Part shown: positions 8,388 through 17,163 of the stretch, one piece after another
How positions within the stretch are numbered: position 1 is the first letter of the stretch
Layout of the letters: every line of letters starts with the position of its first letter
Origin: Acidobacteriota bacterium
GTDB taxonomy: Bacteria; Acidobacteriota; Terriglobia; UBA7540
Length of the DNA stretch: 36,518 nucleotides
NCBI GenBank assembly: GCA_003165315.1
Contig: PLSX01000223.1
Span: 1 to 36,518 of the forward strand
Reading direction: 5' to 3'
The notes under the pieces: generated by a model
Told to the model about the DNA's origin: nothing
Databases searched by the model: none
Seen by the model: the letters and a program-made list of their open reading frames with translations, nothing else
Translations under genes and position numbers: made by a program

Positions 8388-9416
8388 TTATTCAAATAGC
8401 GTTCGTGGGACAGCGCCGGGCATGGGCAAATTCAGCAGCCGATAGGCGGGTTCGTTGGCTTTGCGCCCTGATTTGGTGCGGCTGACGAAGCCTTGCTGCA
8501 ACAGGTAAGGCTCCACCATGTCCACCAGTGTGTCGACCTCTTCATTCAGTGTGGCGGCAATGGCTTCAACTCCCACGGGCCCGCCGTTGTAAATTCGAAT
8601 GATGGTGGAAAGGAAGTTGCGGTCAAGGTCGTCCAATCCGTGATCGTCCACCCCCTCAAGCTTCAAGGCGTCACTGGCTACCGTGGCATTCAACGCGCCG
8701 CCGGCTTTGACATCGGCATAATCGCGCACCCTGCGCAGCAGGCGATTGGCGATTCTGGGTGTGCCCCGCGCCCGGCGCGCGATTTCCGTAGCGCCTCCTT
8801 CATCCAGTTGCGCCTTCAGAATTCCCGCCGAGCGGCGAATAATTTTCCTTAAATCTTCCGCTGAATAAAATTCCAGATGATAAGAAAGTCCAAAGCGATT
8901 GCGCAGCGGCGCGGAAAGGCTTCCGGCGCGTGTGGTGGCCCCGATCAGGGTGAATCTTTTGAGTGGGACGTTGATGGTTTTGGCAAACATCCCCTTATCC
9001 ACCACAAAGTCCACCTTGTAATCCTCCATGGCGGGATAGAGAAATTCTTCGATATTGGCGGGTAATCGGTGGATCTCATCAATAAAAAGAATGTCGCCCT
9101 CGCCAAGATTGGTGAGGATGCCCATCAAATCGCCAGTGCGCTCAAGGGCCGGGCCGGAGGTCGTTGTTATCTTTGACCCCATGGAATTGGCAATGATGTA
9201 AGCCAGCGTCGTTTTGCCCAGGCCGGGCGGACCAAAGAACAGCGCGTGCTCCAGCGACTCGCCGCGCTGCCTGGCCGCCTGCAAGGCGATGGAGAGCTTT
9301 TCTACAACCTTTTTCTGTCCCACGTACTCGTCAAACTTCGACGGGCGCAGGGTGAGATTGAAGCTCTCTTCTTCTTGCGAAATCACTTCCGGCGAAACTA
9401 ATCGTTCTCTCGACAT
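8388..9416 (-). CDS. ruvB: Holliday junction branch migration ATPase
   Basis: Hexameric AAA+ motor that, with RuvA, drives branch migration of Holliday junctions. The 342 residues match the family. Seen: LRPSKFDEYVGQKKV, Walker A GPPGLGKTT, Walker B FIDEIHRL, the sensor/finger region GATTRAGSLSAPLRNRFG, sensor-2 RARGTPRIANRLLRRVRD, and the winged-helix C terminus (GGPVGVEAIAATLNEE, EPYLLQQGF, R-A-Y-L). ruvA lies upstream on the same strand across a 153-base gap; folK follows after 28 bases. Confidence 0.98.
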   Translation of the reverse strand: MSRERLVSPEVISQEEESFNLTLRPSKFDEYVGQKKVVEKLSIALQAARQRGESLEHALFFGPPGLGKTTLAYIIANSMGSKITTTSGPALERTGDLMGILTNLGEGDILFIDEIHRLPANIEEFLYPAMEDYKVDFVVDKGMFAKTINVPLKRFTLIGATTRAGSLSAPLRNRFGLSYHLEFYSAEDLRKIIRRSAGILKAQLDEGGATEIARRARGTPRIANRLLRRVRDYADVKAGGALNATVASDALKLEGVDDHGLDDLDRNFLSTIIRIYNGGPVGVEAIAATLNEEVDTLVDMVEPYLLQQGFVSRTKSGRKANEPAYRLLNLPMPGAVPRTLFE

Positions 9417-9569
9417 AGGAAATTTGGGTTACCGGGAACTGCTCATAGGTTACAGGCCACAGGTTATGGAGGACTCGATGCCGGTAACATTGAATAGTTG
9501 ACAGATGGCAGGGCATACCCGCGACCAATTACTCAATCTTCCTATAATCGATGCCCCGTAACCTGTTAC
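9417..9569. repeat. ruvA-ruvB spacer with short degenerate repeats
   Basis: The spacer contains repeated variants of the same short words on both strands: GGTTACCGGGAACTG, ATAGGTTACAGGCCACAGG, then CCGTAACCTGTTACCTAG. Together they form an imperfect inverted arrangement. No coding sequence or promoter was recognised. It belongs to a style of intergenic filler seen at many gene ends in this window. Confidence 0.4.
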
Positions 9570-10217
9570 CTAGCTTGGGTGCAACTGTTCAAAAACCTTG
9601 CGCAGAAATTCTTCCGTCGTTTTGAGGTTCTTGTTCTTGGCGAAGATCTCTTCCACCATTCGCATTGCTTCGGCGCGGGAGTATTCCAACTGTTCCAGAA
9701 CCTGCCGAGCTTCCTGTTTCAAGGCTGCGGCGGGTTCCTTTTCCACCGAGAGCGGTTCTTCCGAACGTGCCAGGGCGAACTTGGCCATTTTACCCCGTAA
9801 CTCGGTAATGATCCGTTCCGAAGTTTTGGCGCCGATAAACGGAAGTTCTTTCAGGAACGCTGCGTCACCCCCCTCAATGGCCATGGCGATTTCATTCAGC
9901 GGGCGGATCAGGCATTTCAATGCCCGCATAAAGCCAACGCCCGGCACAGTTGTAAAGGTCTCAAAAAACTCGCGGTCGAGCGGATCAAGGAACCCCACCA
10001 GCTTGGGAGTCAGGTGGCCGCCGCCCAATCCGCCATCTATGTAATAGATTGTGTAGAAGGTCAGCGGGTTCCGGCGCTCAGTTTCCGGGGTGGTGCGCAG
10101 GCGCGACGCTATTCCCGACGGAACAAAAATTTCGTAGCTGATCGCCTGCACACGAACCAGCAGCGAATGGCGTTGAATGCGGTCGTAAAGAACTTCACCG
10201 GTAATTTCAGAGATCAT
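9570..10217 (-). CDS. ruvA: Holliday junction DNA-binding protein RuvA
   Basis: RuvA tetramers bind Holliday junctions and load RuvB. The protein has 215 residues. Domain I (OB fold) starts MISEITGEVLYDR; two helix-hairpin-helix elements follow, FTTVPGVGFMRALKCL and LKELPFIGAKTSERIITEL; a C-terminal RuvB-binding helical domain (ALKQEARQVLEQLEYSRAEAMRMVEEI) ends the protein. The OB-fold region (YTIYYIDGGLGGGHLTPKLVGF) is divergent from proteobacterial RuvA, but gene order ruvC-ruvA-ruvB supports the call. Confidence 0.94.
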   Translation of the reverse strand: MISEITGEVLYDRIQRHSLLVRVQAISYEIFVPSGIASRLRTTPETERRNPLTFYTIYYIDGGLGGGHLTPKLVGFLDPLDREFFETFTTVPGVGFMRALKCLIRPLNEIAMAIEGGDAAFLKELPFIGAKTSERIITELRGKMAKFALARSEEPLSVEKEPAAALKQEARQVLEQLEYSRAEAMRMVEEIFAKNKNLKTTEEFLRKVFEQLHPS

Positions 10218-10252
10218 GTGTTCTGTCCGTTATCCCTCGTCACCTGCGCCAA

Positions 10253-10314
10253 GAAAATCGAAACTGGAAACTCGAAACTCGCCCGGCAATTACGAGTTTC
10301 CAGTTTCGATTTTC
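10253..10314. repeat. Perfect 22-bp inverted repeat between ruvC and ruvA
   Basis: The left arm 10253-10274 (starting GAAAATCGAAACTGG) and right arm 10293-10314 are exact reverse complements over 22 bases with an 18-base spacer. The hairpin would be very stable in RNA from either strand. It lies between the ruvC stop and the ruvA start, so it could attenuate, terminate or stabilise the ruv transcript, or be a palindromic repeat insertion. No T-run follows on the minus strand. Confidence 0.85.
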
Positions 10315-10350
10315 GATCTTCCCCAGTCCCCAGAACCTAGCCCCCAGCCC

Positions 10351-10866
10351 CTATCTCTTTGCGTACCTCTGCGCATTCACATAGCAGAGCGCAACCGCCA
10401 GTGCGTCCGCCACATCGGCGGGGTGCGGGACGCTGATCAGCGAAAAGTAATTTTGCACGGCTCGCTGGACCTGCGACTTTGACGCGTTGCCGTTCCCCGT
10501 CACTGACTGCTTCACGCGCTTGGCGGAAAAACTCAGCACGGGAATCCCCTGTAGCTTTGCCGCCAGGCAGATCACCCCTCGAGCGTGGCCCATCAGGATT
10601 GCTGTCCGCGGATAATCCGCGTGGCTGTAAACTTCCTCCAGGCACATGGCCTGCGGGCTGAACTCCTCCATAATCTCCTGGAGTTCGTGAAAGAGCGATT
10701 CCAGCCGCGCCGGAAGATTGTCGCCCTTGCTGGGCGGGAGTCGAACTACACCCGCTTCAACCAGCTTGACGTCACTCCCGCGCGCCGTCACCACGCCGTA
10801 CCCAGTGATGTTCAAACCCGGGTCGATGCCAATTACACGAGTTGGCTCTGGTGGCGTGCTGGCCAT
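10351..10866 (-). CDS. ruvC: Crossover junction endodeoxyribonuclease RuvC
   Basis: RuvC resolves Holliday junctions by paired nicks. The four acidic catalytic residues can be located: Asp in VIGIDPGLNITGYG, Glu in MCLEEVYSHAD, and two Asp in the C-terminal PADVADALAVAL. The KRVKQSVTGNGNASKSQVQ segment is also typical. Length is 171 residues from ATG 10866; a GTG six codons upstream is possible. First of the ruvC-ruvA-ruvB set on the minus strand, after a 106-base gap that holds low-complexity AAATCCAAAATC-type repeats. Confidence 0.96.
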   Translation of the reverse strand: MASTPPEPTRVIGIDPGLNITGYGVVTARGSDVKLVEAGVVRLPPSKGDNLPARLESLFHELQEIMEEFSPQAMCLEEVYSHADYPRTAILMGHARGVICLAAKLQGIPVLSFSAKRVKQSVTGNGNASKSQVQRAVQNYFSLISVPHPADVADALAVALCYVNAQRYAKR

Positions 10867-10972
10867 TCGCACTGATTGTACCACTTTGGGTTTAAGACTT
10901 TGGATCAGCCGACACCAACCCCTGCACGTTCATCCCAAACTAAAATCCAAAATCTAAAATCCAAAAATGCGC

Positions 10973-13078
10973 TTACCGCGGCGTCGAGTCGGGCAATCCT
11001 CCGTCCACTGGAATCGTCGCTCCAGTGGTCGGGGTTTGCCGTGTGGCAAAGTACAGGACCGCTCTTGAAACGTGCTGGGCGGTTACTGCGGCCTTCAGAA
11101 GATTGCGCGACTGGTAATAGGTTTCAAGTCCCTTTTCATCCAGTCCCCGCGCGCGCATGCGATCCGGGCCCACCTCCGCCCACAGCCCCGAGCGCCGGGC
11201 TTTATTGGAGAAGACTGCGTCCGGCGCCACCATGTTGACCCGCACGCCCAACTCCGCCATTTCCTGGCTGGCGATGCGAGCCAGTTGGTGCGCCGCAGCT
11301 TTGCTGGCACTGTAGGCCCCGAATTTCGCGCCCGGCATGAACACGTTTTTGGTCGAGATCAGAATGATGTCGCCGCCTGTCGCCTGGGCGCGGAAATGGC
11401 GCGCCGATTGCCGCAGCAGCAAAAGCGCTCCCTCAATGTTGACCCGCTCAATGCGCTGGAATGCCGCAAAGTCCATCTGCTCGAGCGCCGCAACCATGGC
11501 GAGCCCGGCGTTGATGATCACCAGATCGACCCCACCCCAGGTCTTGCTAACGGCGTCAAACCCCTCTTCCACGGATGTTGGATTGGTGACGTCCAGCGGG
11601 GCCGTCATCACTCGCTCGCCGAAATGCTTCTTTAGTTCCGCCCCAACATTCTCCAGGGGAGCGCCCGGCAGATCGGTAAGAGCAACGTGGCAGCCCTGCT
11701 CCAGGAGCCCCTCGGCAATGGCGGAGCCAATTGCTCCAGCCGCACCCGTCACCAAGGCTACTTCGCGCCCCAGCGGCGGTTCATCCGTTTGGAGTTTCGC
11801 ATGTTGCAGGCTGAAGTACTCCATTTCAAAAAGATGGTCCTCGCTGAGCCCTCGATAGGTTCCCATAGCGGCAATGCGCGCTTTGGCGGCAAGCGTTTGG
11901 GCGGTAATATCGTGTGCAATTCGGGCGGAGCGCGCGTCTTTGCCTGCGCAGAGGGCGCCAACGCCGGGCAGCAGGACGACACGGGGCAGGGAATCGAAAG
12001 GTTCCATCCCGGCGGGCATCAGCGCGCCATTGCGGGCGATATAGGCCTGGTATTCGGTTGCGTAAGCCTCCAGCCCTTTGGAGATTTGTTCACGCAATTT
12101 TGCCGGGTCGCTATATTCGGGCGCATCGATCCACAGGGGGAGGGCTTTGGTCCGCACCAGATGGTCAGAGGTTAGCGTGGGGGTCAGGGCCAATTCCTTG
12201 CCGCGATCCGAGCCGAGAAAATCCAACACTTGCTGGTCGACCAGCGGCAGCAGGATCATGCGGCGGTAGGGGCGGTCGGCGTCGCCGCTGGCTTGGGCCA
12301 ACAGGCCGCGGACGATCGGCGCCGCCGTGGCGAGGCGTTTTTCCGCGTCGGTCAAGGAGGCCGGCATTACTACTACCAGTGGCTTGGAGGCACGCTTCGC
12401 GGCAAACTCCTCCGCCCGGGTAACAAGATCGACCATGGTGGAATAGGCTTCGCGCGCTGTCTCTCCCCAAGTCATGATTCCGTGCTGGAGCCATACCAGG
12501 GATTTGCATCCAGGGTTGGCATCATAGGTGGCAATCACACTTTGGGTCAGCTTGAATCCCGGTTTCACATAATCGACCATCGCGACGCCATCTCCCAGCG
12601 CTTCACGGATCAACTTGTCGCCCTCCGGTTGATTGGTAAGGACCAGAATGGCGTCGGCATGGGTATGGTCAATGTACTTGGCCGGGAGGTAGGCATGCGA
12701 TAGGGTTTCAATGGAAGGCGCCGCGGCACTGGCTACCAATCGGTGTGTGAGGAACTCGTCCGCCATGACATCATCAGAAAGCTCGGGGAGAGCGCAAAGC
12801 CGCTCCAAATATTCCAGGTCGAGTGGCGTGTGTCCTTCCGGCTCAATTGTGGCGAGATTGAATCCCGAAGCCTTCATGAAAAGGGCGGGAGTATCCTGGT
12901 CAAAAACATTTCGATAGACGCCCTTGACGGAAGTGTTGCCCCCGCCGTGAAGCACCAAAGCTTCCTCACTTCCCAGCAGGCGCGTGGTGTAGGTTCGCAA
13001 CGCCAGATCGGCTCCCCACTTTTCAGCATATTGAGCCAAAAATTGTTCGGCCTCTTGATCGGACCAACGATTTTTCAT
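10973..13078 (-). CDS. Bifunctional class II aldolase / short-chain dehydrogenase (RhaD-ADH type)
   Basis: A 701-residue two-domain enzyme. The N-terminal part (about 1-420) is a class II aldolase with GGGNTSVK (45-52), DHTHAD (137-142) and QHG (198-200), giving three likely zinc-binding histidines (138, 140, 199). The C-terminal part (about 438-701) is a short-chain dehydrogenase: VTGAAGAIG (443-451), INAGLA (about 522), and catalytic Tyr589 and Lys593 in YSASK. Its layout matches proteins annotated as rhamnulose-1-phosphate aldolase/alcohol dehydrogenase, which split a ketose phosphate to DHAP plus lactaldehyde and oxidise the aldehyde. Other 6-deoxy or 5-carbon sugar phosphates are possible. 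Neighbouring epimerase-like and LsrF-like genes point to a sugar-phosphate pathway. No kinase, isomerase or transporter for rhamnose is present here. Confidence 0.9.
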   Translation of the reverse strand: MKNRWSDQEAEQFLAQYAEKWGADLALRTYTTRLLGSEEALVLHGGGNTSVKGVYRNVFDQDTPALFMKASGFNLATIEPEGHTPLDLEYLERLCALPELSDDVMADEFLTHRLVASAAAPSIETLSHAYLPAKYIDHTHADAILVLTNQPEGDKLIREALGDGVAMVDYVKPGFKLTQSVIATYDANPGCKSLVWLQHGIMTWGETAREAYSTMVDLVTRAEEFAAKRASKPLVVVMPASLTDAEKRLATAAPIVRGLLAQASGDADRPYRRMILLPLVDQQVLDFLGSDRGKELALTPTLTSDHLVRTKALPLWIDAPEYSDPAKLREQISKGLEAYATEYQAYIARNGALMPAGMEPFDSLPRVVLLPGVGALCAGKDARSARIAHDITAQTLAAKARIAAMGTYRGLSEDHLFEMEYFSLQHAKLQTDEPPLGREVALVTGAAGAIGSAIAEGLLEQGCHVALTDLPGAPLENVGAELKKHFGERVMTAPLDVTNPTSVEEGFDAVSKTWGGVDLVIINAGLAMVAALEQMDFAAFQRIERVNIEGALLLLRQSARHFRAQATGGDIILISTKNVFMPGAKFGAYSASKAAAHQLARIASQEMAELGVRVNMVAPDAVFSNKARRSGLWAEVGPDRMRARGLDEKGLETYYQSRNLLKAAVTAQHVSRAVLYFATRQTPTTGATIPVDGGLPDSTPR

Positions 13079-13264
13079 GGATGTCCCTGTCTCATTATGA
13101 AATGAATGCTGGCGGATGTGCGTGCCAATGTCGGCTTGTCCGGGATTGTTTCACGACAAATTATTGCTCGAAGGAGTCGGATGAATTACATTGGAGCGCC
13201 GGCCTTGACGCAGCCATTTTGGAGTCGCGGCGGTTGTTTCCATCCCCCGCCTACTGCCCGGTGC

Positions 13265-13993
13265 CTATTGCCTACTCCGCATAGCTGCCACCGCGTCCAA
13301 CATAAACCGGGCGTTGGCCTCAGGAGTCTTGCTGTCGAATACAGCGCTGCCGGTCACGATGAGATCCGCTCCGGTGGCAGCGATCTGCGCAATATTCTCT
13401 TTGGTAATTCCGCCGTCGACTCCCAGAATGATATTTCGTCCCGACTCTGCGATCATGCGCTGCACGCGAGCGATTCGGGCAGTAGTGGCGGGGATATATT
13501 TCTGTCCGCCCCAACCGGGATTAACGGCGAGGAGCGAGATGTACTCCAGCTCATCCAGAAGAGGATCCAGCGCTTCCAGTGGCGTACCCGGATTTAGTGC
13601 CACGCCGCGCACGATGCCGCGTTCGGGATCGTTGGCGTTGGTGAGCATTCCAAGTTTTTGCAGCACACGGTGCGGGTTCGAGCAGGCCTCCACATGAATG
13701 GTGACGATGTCTGCTCCGACGGCAACGTATTCCGCCACTTTCTCCAGTGGCTCATCGATCATCAAATGTACATCTTTGAGCAGCGACGTCTTGATGGCCT
13801 TGATGAACGGCGGCCCCACCGTCATCATGGGGCAAAAGCAGCCGTCCATGACATCAAAGTGTGCCAGTTTTGCGCCGGTGCCTTCCAGAAGTGTAATCTC
13901 TGAACCCAAAGAGAGCAGGTTGGCCGTGACGATACCAATGCTAACCGTGGGGGCGGCAGCGCGGAGAATTTCGAGAGCTTTGGATTTGGACAT
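13265..13993 (-). CDS. rpe: Ribulose-phosphate 3-epimerase family protein
   Basis: TIM-barrel epimerase of about 242 residues. Family motifs are HFDVMDGCFCPMMTVGP, DVHLMIDEP, VNPGWGGQKYI and LGVDGGITKEN. True Rpe interconverts ribulose-5-P and xylulose-5-P, but relatives act on allulose-6-P or occur as LsrE in Salmonella lsr operons. The adjacent LsrF homologue makes a specialised role plausible. The second ATG (13993) is preferred because GAAGG lies 6 bases before it; the first ATG (13999) abuts that site. A 144-base gap with AGAAGTTAGGAG-type repeats separates it from lsrF. Confidence 0.85.
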   Translation of the reverse strand: MSKSKALEILRAAAPTVSIGIVTANLLSLGSEITLLEGTGAKLAHFDVMDGCFCPMMTVGPPFIKAIKTSLLKDVHLMIDEPLEKVAEYVAVGADIVTIHVEACSNPHRVLQKLGMLTNANDPERGIVRGVALNPGTPLEALDPLLDELEYISLLAVNPGWGGQKYIPATTARIARVQRMIAESGRNIILGVDGGITKENIAQIAATGADLIVTGSAVFDSKTPEANARFMLDAVAAMRSRQ

Positions 13994-14143
13994 GGACATC
14001 CTTCAGAAGTTAGGAGTTGGAAGCTGGAAGATAGAATTCTAGCTCCTTCTTTGAACTCCTCAAAATCCTGGCGTTTATGGCGAGCAGAAGCGGGAATGAG
14101 GCACACTGGTCTATTCTGGCTCCTAGCTTCTAACTTCTACTTT

Positions 14144-15037
14144 CTAGCGCGTGACTTCCACCGCCTCGTTCTTCAACGTCTGATACAAGTCATAGGCCTG
14201 TTCCGGTTTCATCAGTTCGTGGACCACTTTCCCCACAGCTTTAATCATGGCAATGGGGGCGTCGGACTGGAAGATGTTGCGGCCCATATCCACACCTGCG
14301 GCGCCTTCGCTGACGGCACGGTAGGCCATCGTCAGGGCATCGAGCTCGGCCAGCTTTTTACCGCCTGCCATGACCACGGGTACTGGGCACGATGCGGTGA
14401 TAGTTTCAAACCCTTCCGGGACATAATAGGTTTTTACCACCTGCGCTCCCAGTTCCGCGCACATGCGGCAAGCGAGGCGGAAGTATTTGGCGTTGCGCAC
14501 CATGTCCTTACCCACGGCGGTCACCCCCAGAGTAGCGATACCGTAGCGGAGGCCCGCATCCACCAGTCGCGTCATGTTGTGGATCGACTGGGTTTCATAT
14601 TCGCCCCCCACAAAAACTTGGACAGCCATGGCGGATACATTCAGCCGCGCCGCGTCCTCAACATCCACGGCAATGTGCTCATTGGAAAGCTCCTTCAGGA
14701 TGCTGGGGCCGCCACTGGCGCGGAGCACCACACCGTTGGTGAAGGCTGCGGGAATAGTGGAGCGCAAAATTCCGCGGGTCAGCATCAAGGCGTTGGCATA
14801 AGGAAGCAGCGGCACGATATTTAGATCAACGCGTTCAAGTCCGGTGGTGGGCCCTTGGAAGTACCCGTGGTCGATGGCCAGCATCACCGTGCGGCCTGAA
14901 GCGGGATTGAAAATCCGCGCCAGGCGGTTCTGCATGCCCCAATCAAGAGCTCCCGAGCCCTTCAAAAAGAAGGGTTCGTGCTTCGCGGGAATGTCGGCAT
15001 AAAAGTGTTTAGTTTCCTTCTCATCAAACTCAGGCAT
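14144..15037 (-). CDS. lsrF: 3-hydroxy-5-phosphonooxypentane-2,4-dione thiolase (LsrF family)
   Basis: In enteric bacteria LsrF transfers the acetyl group of the AI-2 breakdown product P-HPD to CoA. The 297-residue protein follows E. coli LsrF throughout: [70 protein letters not shown] with the Schiff-base Lys at about 202, VVMAGGKKL and [12 protein letters not shown]. No lsrK, lsrR, lsrG or lsr transporter is present, so the substrate may be another ketose phosphate. It is first of a likely three-gene set with the epimerase and the aldolase/dehydrogenase. Ribosome site AAAGGA lies about 10 bases upstream. Confidence 0.88.
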   Translation of the reverse strand: MPEFDEKETKHFYADIPAKHEPFFLKGSGALDWGMQNRLARIFNPASGRTVMLAIDHGYFQGPTTGLERVDLNIVPLLPYANALMLTRGILRSTIPAAFTNGVVLRASGGPSILKELSNEHIAVDVEDAARLNVSAMAVQVFVGGEYETQSIHNMTRLVDAGLRYGIATLGVTAVGKDMVRNAKYFRLACRMCAELGAQVVKTYYVPEGFETITASCPVPVVMAGGKKLAELDALTMAYRAVSEGAAGVDMGRNIFQSDAPIAMIKAVGKVVHELMKPEQAYDLYQTLKNEAVEVTR

Positions 15038-15219
15038 GGCGTATTAATCCTTTCGGCGATGTGATGGCAAAAAGCAATTTAGCCCAGTGATTGTCCCCGC
15101 TCTCGAATTCTTTGTCAATGCCGTCGGTGGAGCTTCACCGTTGAGGGGCGCACCTTGGAAAGATTCCATGGCGCCCTTCAGTATGAAGACAAGTCAAAGG
15201 TAGGCTGCTGAATTCAGGC

Positions 15220-15326
15220 TCGACTTTTCACCGCAATCAGCCGATATCAGTGGAGGGAAGTGCGCCTCGCGGGTTTACCGCCGACGCCCCCCGATAAGGG
15301 TATCGGCGGAATCAGGCCGAAGGATG
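15220..15326 (+). repeat. Structured repeat, isolated copy (unit 0)
   Basis: Same family as the four copies at 16989-17674. It starts with TCGACTTT (15220), 12 bases, then GCCGATA (15240-15246), which pairs perfectly with TATCGGC (15301-15307). Inside are hairpins GAGG-CCTC (loop GAAGTGCG) and GCGG-CCGC (loop GTTTA), then a run of six Cs. The tail GGAATCAGGCCGAAGGATGA matches the common 3' block. It lies in the 297-base gap between lsrF and the DUF4287 gene, on the strand opposite to both genes. Confidence 0.8.
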
Positions 15327-15334
15327 AATGAGAC

Positions 15335-15895
15335 TTAGCGTGCAGTAATTAGAAATTCCTGCAACCTCTCCAATTGCGCGCCCCAATAAGCTTTCATGTT
15401 GGCTGCGGCCTTGGAACTGGGCAGTTTGCTGTGCTGAACGGCGATCTGGGTTTTATTCTTATCTCGAGCGCAGAAGTCCGCCACCACTTGCGTTTCGCCA
15501 TCTACCCAGGTGAATCGCAGCGATTTGTCGGGTGTGGCTTTGCGGATTTCGAATCCCGCGTCCTTCAGCCAGAGGCAGCGCTTCTCCTTGTCGTTCCACG
15601 CTTCGTAAACCTCGGCCAGCGGCGCGGCAAAGGTTTTGCTCTTGGCGATCTCATATCCCTCGGGCTTTTCGTGCGGCTTGCGCAAACCGTGAGCTTGTTC
15701 GTAACTTACCGCCACCATCTGCGTCCACCATGGGCCGGTGTGGTGCTTCTTTTGCAAGTGGGCCACAATTGCCTTATGGTCGAGCTTCTTCGCGCCGGCT
15801 TTGTCGAGCAGGGCAAACCACTCCGCCCATGCCTTACCGGTTTTGGCTTTAACCGCGGCATCGCTCATTCGAGGGACAACTTGTACTTTTGCCAT
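15335..15895 (-). CDS. DUF4287 and SRPBCC (AHSA1-like) domain protein
   Basis: The protein is 186 residues. Residues about 8-75 fit DUF4287: KTGKAWAEWFALLDKAG, HKAIVAHLQKKH, GPWWTQMVAVSYEQAHGLR. Residues about 85-186 look like an SRPBCC/AHSA1 lipid- or ligand-binding fold: KTFAAPLAEVYEAWND, LRFTWVDGETQVVADFCA, IAVQHSKLPSS, YWGAQLERLQEFL. Such pairs are common in soil bacteria but their function is not known. No signal peptide. It is apparently a single-gene unit, with the structured repeat immediately downstream. Confidence 0.8.
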   Translation of the reverse strand: MAKVQVVPRMSDAAVKAKTGKAWAEWFALLDKAGAKKLDHKAIVAHLQKKHHTGPWWTQMVAVSYEQAHGLRKPHEKPEGYEIAKSKTFAAPLAEVYEAWNDKEKRCLWLKDAGFEIRKATPDKSLRFTWVDGETQVVADFCARDKNKTQIAVQHSKLPSSKAAANMKAYWGAQLERLQEFLITAR

Positions 15896-16029
15896 TTTGT
15901 CCGCCTCATCGAAGCATTGTGGATAAAGGGCTACAGGGGGATCATGGGTGGTCCAGGGTGCTACACAGTGCTACACGGTGATTTTCGACTTTTTATCCAG
16001 TCTTTATTTCTAGATTTTCAGTCCAGACT

Positions 16030-16824
16030 TTATTTCATGTCCGGCGGTACTGGGATGGTCACCGCTCCCGTGGCCGCCCATTCCGTTCCGCGAACCAGTG
16101 TCAGGCGGAAGCCGTGGCTGTCCATGGCCTTCACGTCGTGGCCCAAAGCTGTCTGGAACACTCTGCCCGTGCCATATTTGAGCGTCCAGATCAGAGGCTC
16201 GTCCTTGCCCGAGCCGCAGGTCTTTCCATTCTTCGTGCAATTCTGCGGATCGTCGTAGGCCGACGCCAGCAGGTGGATATTGGGCTGCATCGAGAGTCCA
16301 TGGTAGAGCTCATCGGTCTCGCTAAAGCTTGGCGGCATGCCCTGGGTGATGGGATTGGCCGCGTCCACGATTTTGACCGTGTAAGTGTGATAGGGTGCGT
16401 GGCTGGCGGTTTCGCGCCACGTTCCGCCCACAAGCTTGTCGTACTCATCCCAACCCCAGAAGGCGTTGTTGGCGGAGTGGTAGCTCACCAAGCCCTTGCC
16501 GTTGCGCACAAAGTCGAGCATGGCCTGGCGGGCGCGGTCGTCCCACCACGGTCCAGCACTCTGTTTGAAATCGTTGTAGTTGAGCAGCAGCACGTCGTAG
16601 GGCGCGAAGGTTTCTGGCCCATTGCCGCGGCCTTCCTCGTTCACCCGAACCTCAAACCGCCCCGTCTGCTCAAGGATCTGGCGAAGCAAGGGCGTCGTTT
16701 CCGCCCATTGGTGGTTATTGACACCGGTGAGAATAAGAACCTTCACTTTGGGTGAAGCTTGTGCAAGCAGCGATCCGGCAAAAAATACGACGGCCAGTGC
16801 CGCCCGGCAAAATCGAGACATCAT
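16030..16824 (-). CDS. Exported ThuA-domain protein
   Basis: The protein is 264 residues with a signal peptide (MMSRFCRAALAVVFFAGSLLAQA). The mature part is a ThuA-like glutamine-amidotransferase-fold domain: VLILTGVNNHQWAETTPLLRQIL, APYDVLLLNYND, FVRNGKGLVSYHSANNAF, YDKLVGGTWRE, ITQGMPPSFSETDELYHGL, EPLIWTLKYGTGRVFQTALGHD. ThuA proteins are linked to trehalose or other sugar use, and exported members are often associated with oligosaccharide breakdown; a precise reaction is not established. The ATG at 16824 has a GGAGG site; a start 8 codons upstream would bury that site in the gene. Confidence 0.9.
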   Translation of the reverse strand: MMSRFCRAALAVVFFAGSLLAQASPKVKVLILTGVNNHQWAETTPLLRQILEQTGRFEVRVNEEGRGNGPETFAPYDVLLLNYNDFKQSAGPWWDDRARQAMLDFVRNGKGLVSYHSANNAFWGWDEYDKLVGGTWRETASHAPYHTYTVKIVDAANPITQGMPPSFSETDELYHGLSMQPNIHLLASAYDDPQNCTKNGKTCGSGKDEPLIWTLKYGTGRVFQTALGHDVKAMDSHGFRLTLVRGTEWAATGAVTIPVPPDMK

Positions 16825-16988
16825 GAAGTATCCTCCAGATAAATGCAAAAAATTGCCCTTGGGCGCCGGGCCCGAAGGCGAGGGCAGTATGGTACCACTT
16901 TGCGCTGATTCTGGACGAATTTGTCATCGACCTTGGGGCGGTATTTTGATATCCCGATTGTGAATTGCCGGTCGGCGCCCAATAGTGC

Positions 16989-17093
16989 TCAAGTTTCCGC
17001 AAATCGCCGATACCTTAATGGGAGCGTGTGCTCGTTGGCAAACTCGCGCGGCCCCCCTTTTAATAGCATCGGCAGAATCAAGCGGGAGGATGA
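16989..17093 (+). repeat. Structured repeat unit 1
   Basis: TCAAGTTT (16989-16996), a 9-base spacer (12 in all other copies), then GCCGATA (17006-17012), pairing with CATCGGC (17067-17073) over six bases. The internal hairpin is GAGC-GTGT-GCTC; the second is GGC-GCC around a long loop. The C-run is CCCCCC, and the 3' block is AGAATCAAGCGGGAGGATGA. The core from GCCGATA to the distal arm is 68 nt. Confidence 0.8.
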
Positions 17094-17163
17094 TAGAGAA
17101 TCAATCCGCGATCTGGGGAGGATTCACGGGGTGGGCCATATGCGCCAGCCCGCCAAAAAGGGC

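Noticed and set aside
10875-10880. TACAAT as a -10 box for ruvC on the minus strand
   Set aside because: No -35 match at suitable distance, and it is too close to the ATG to leave room for a leader.
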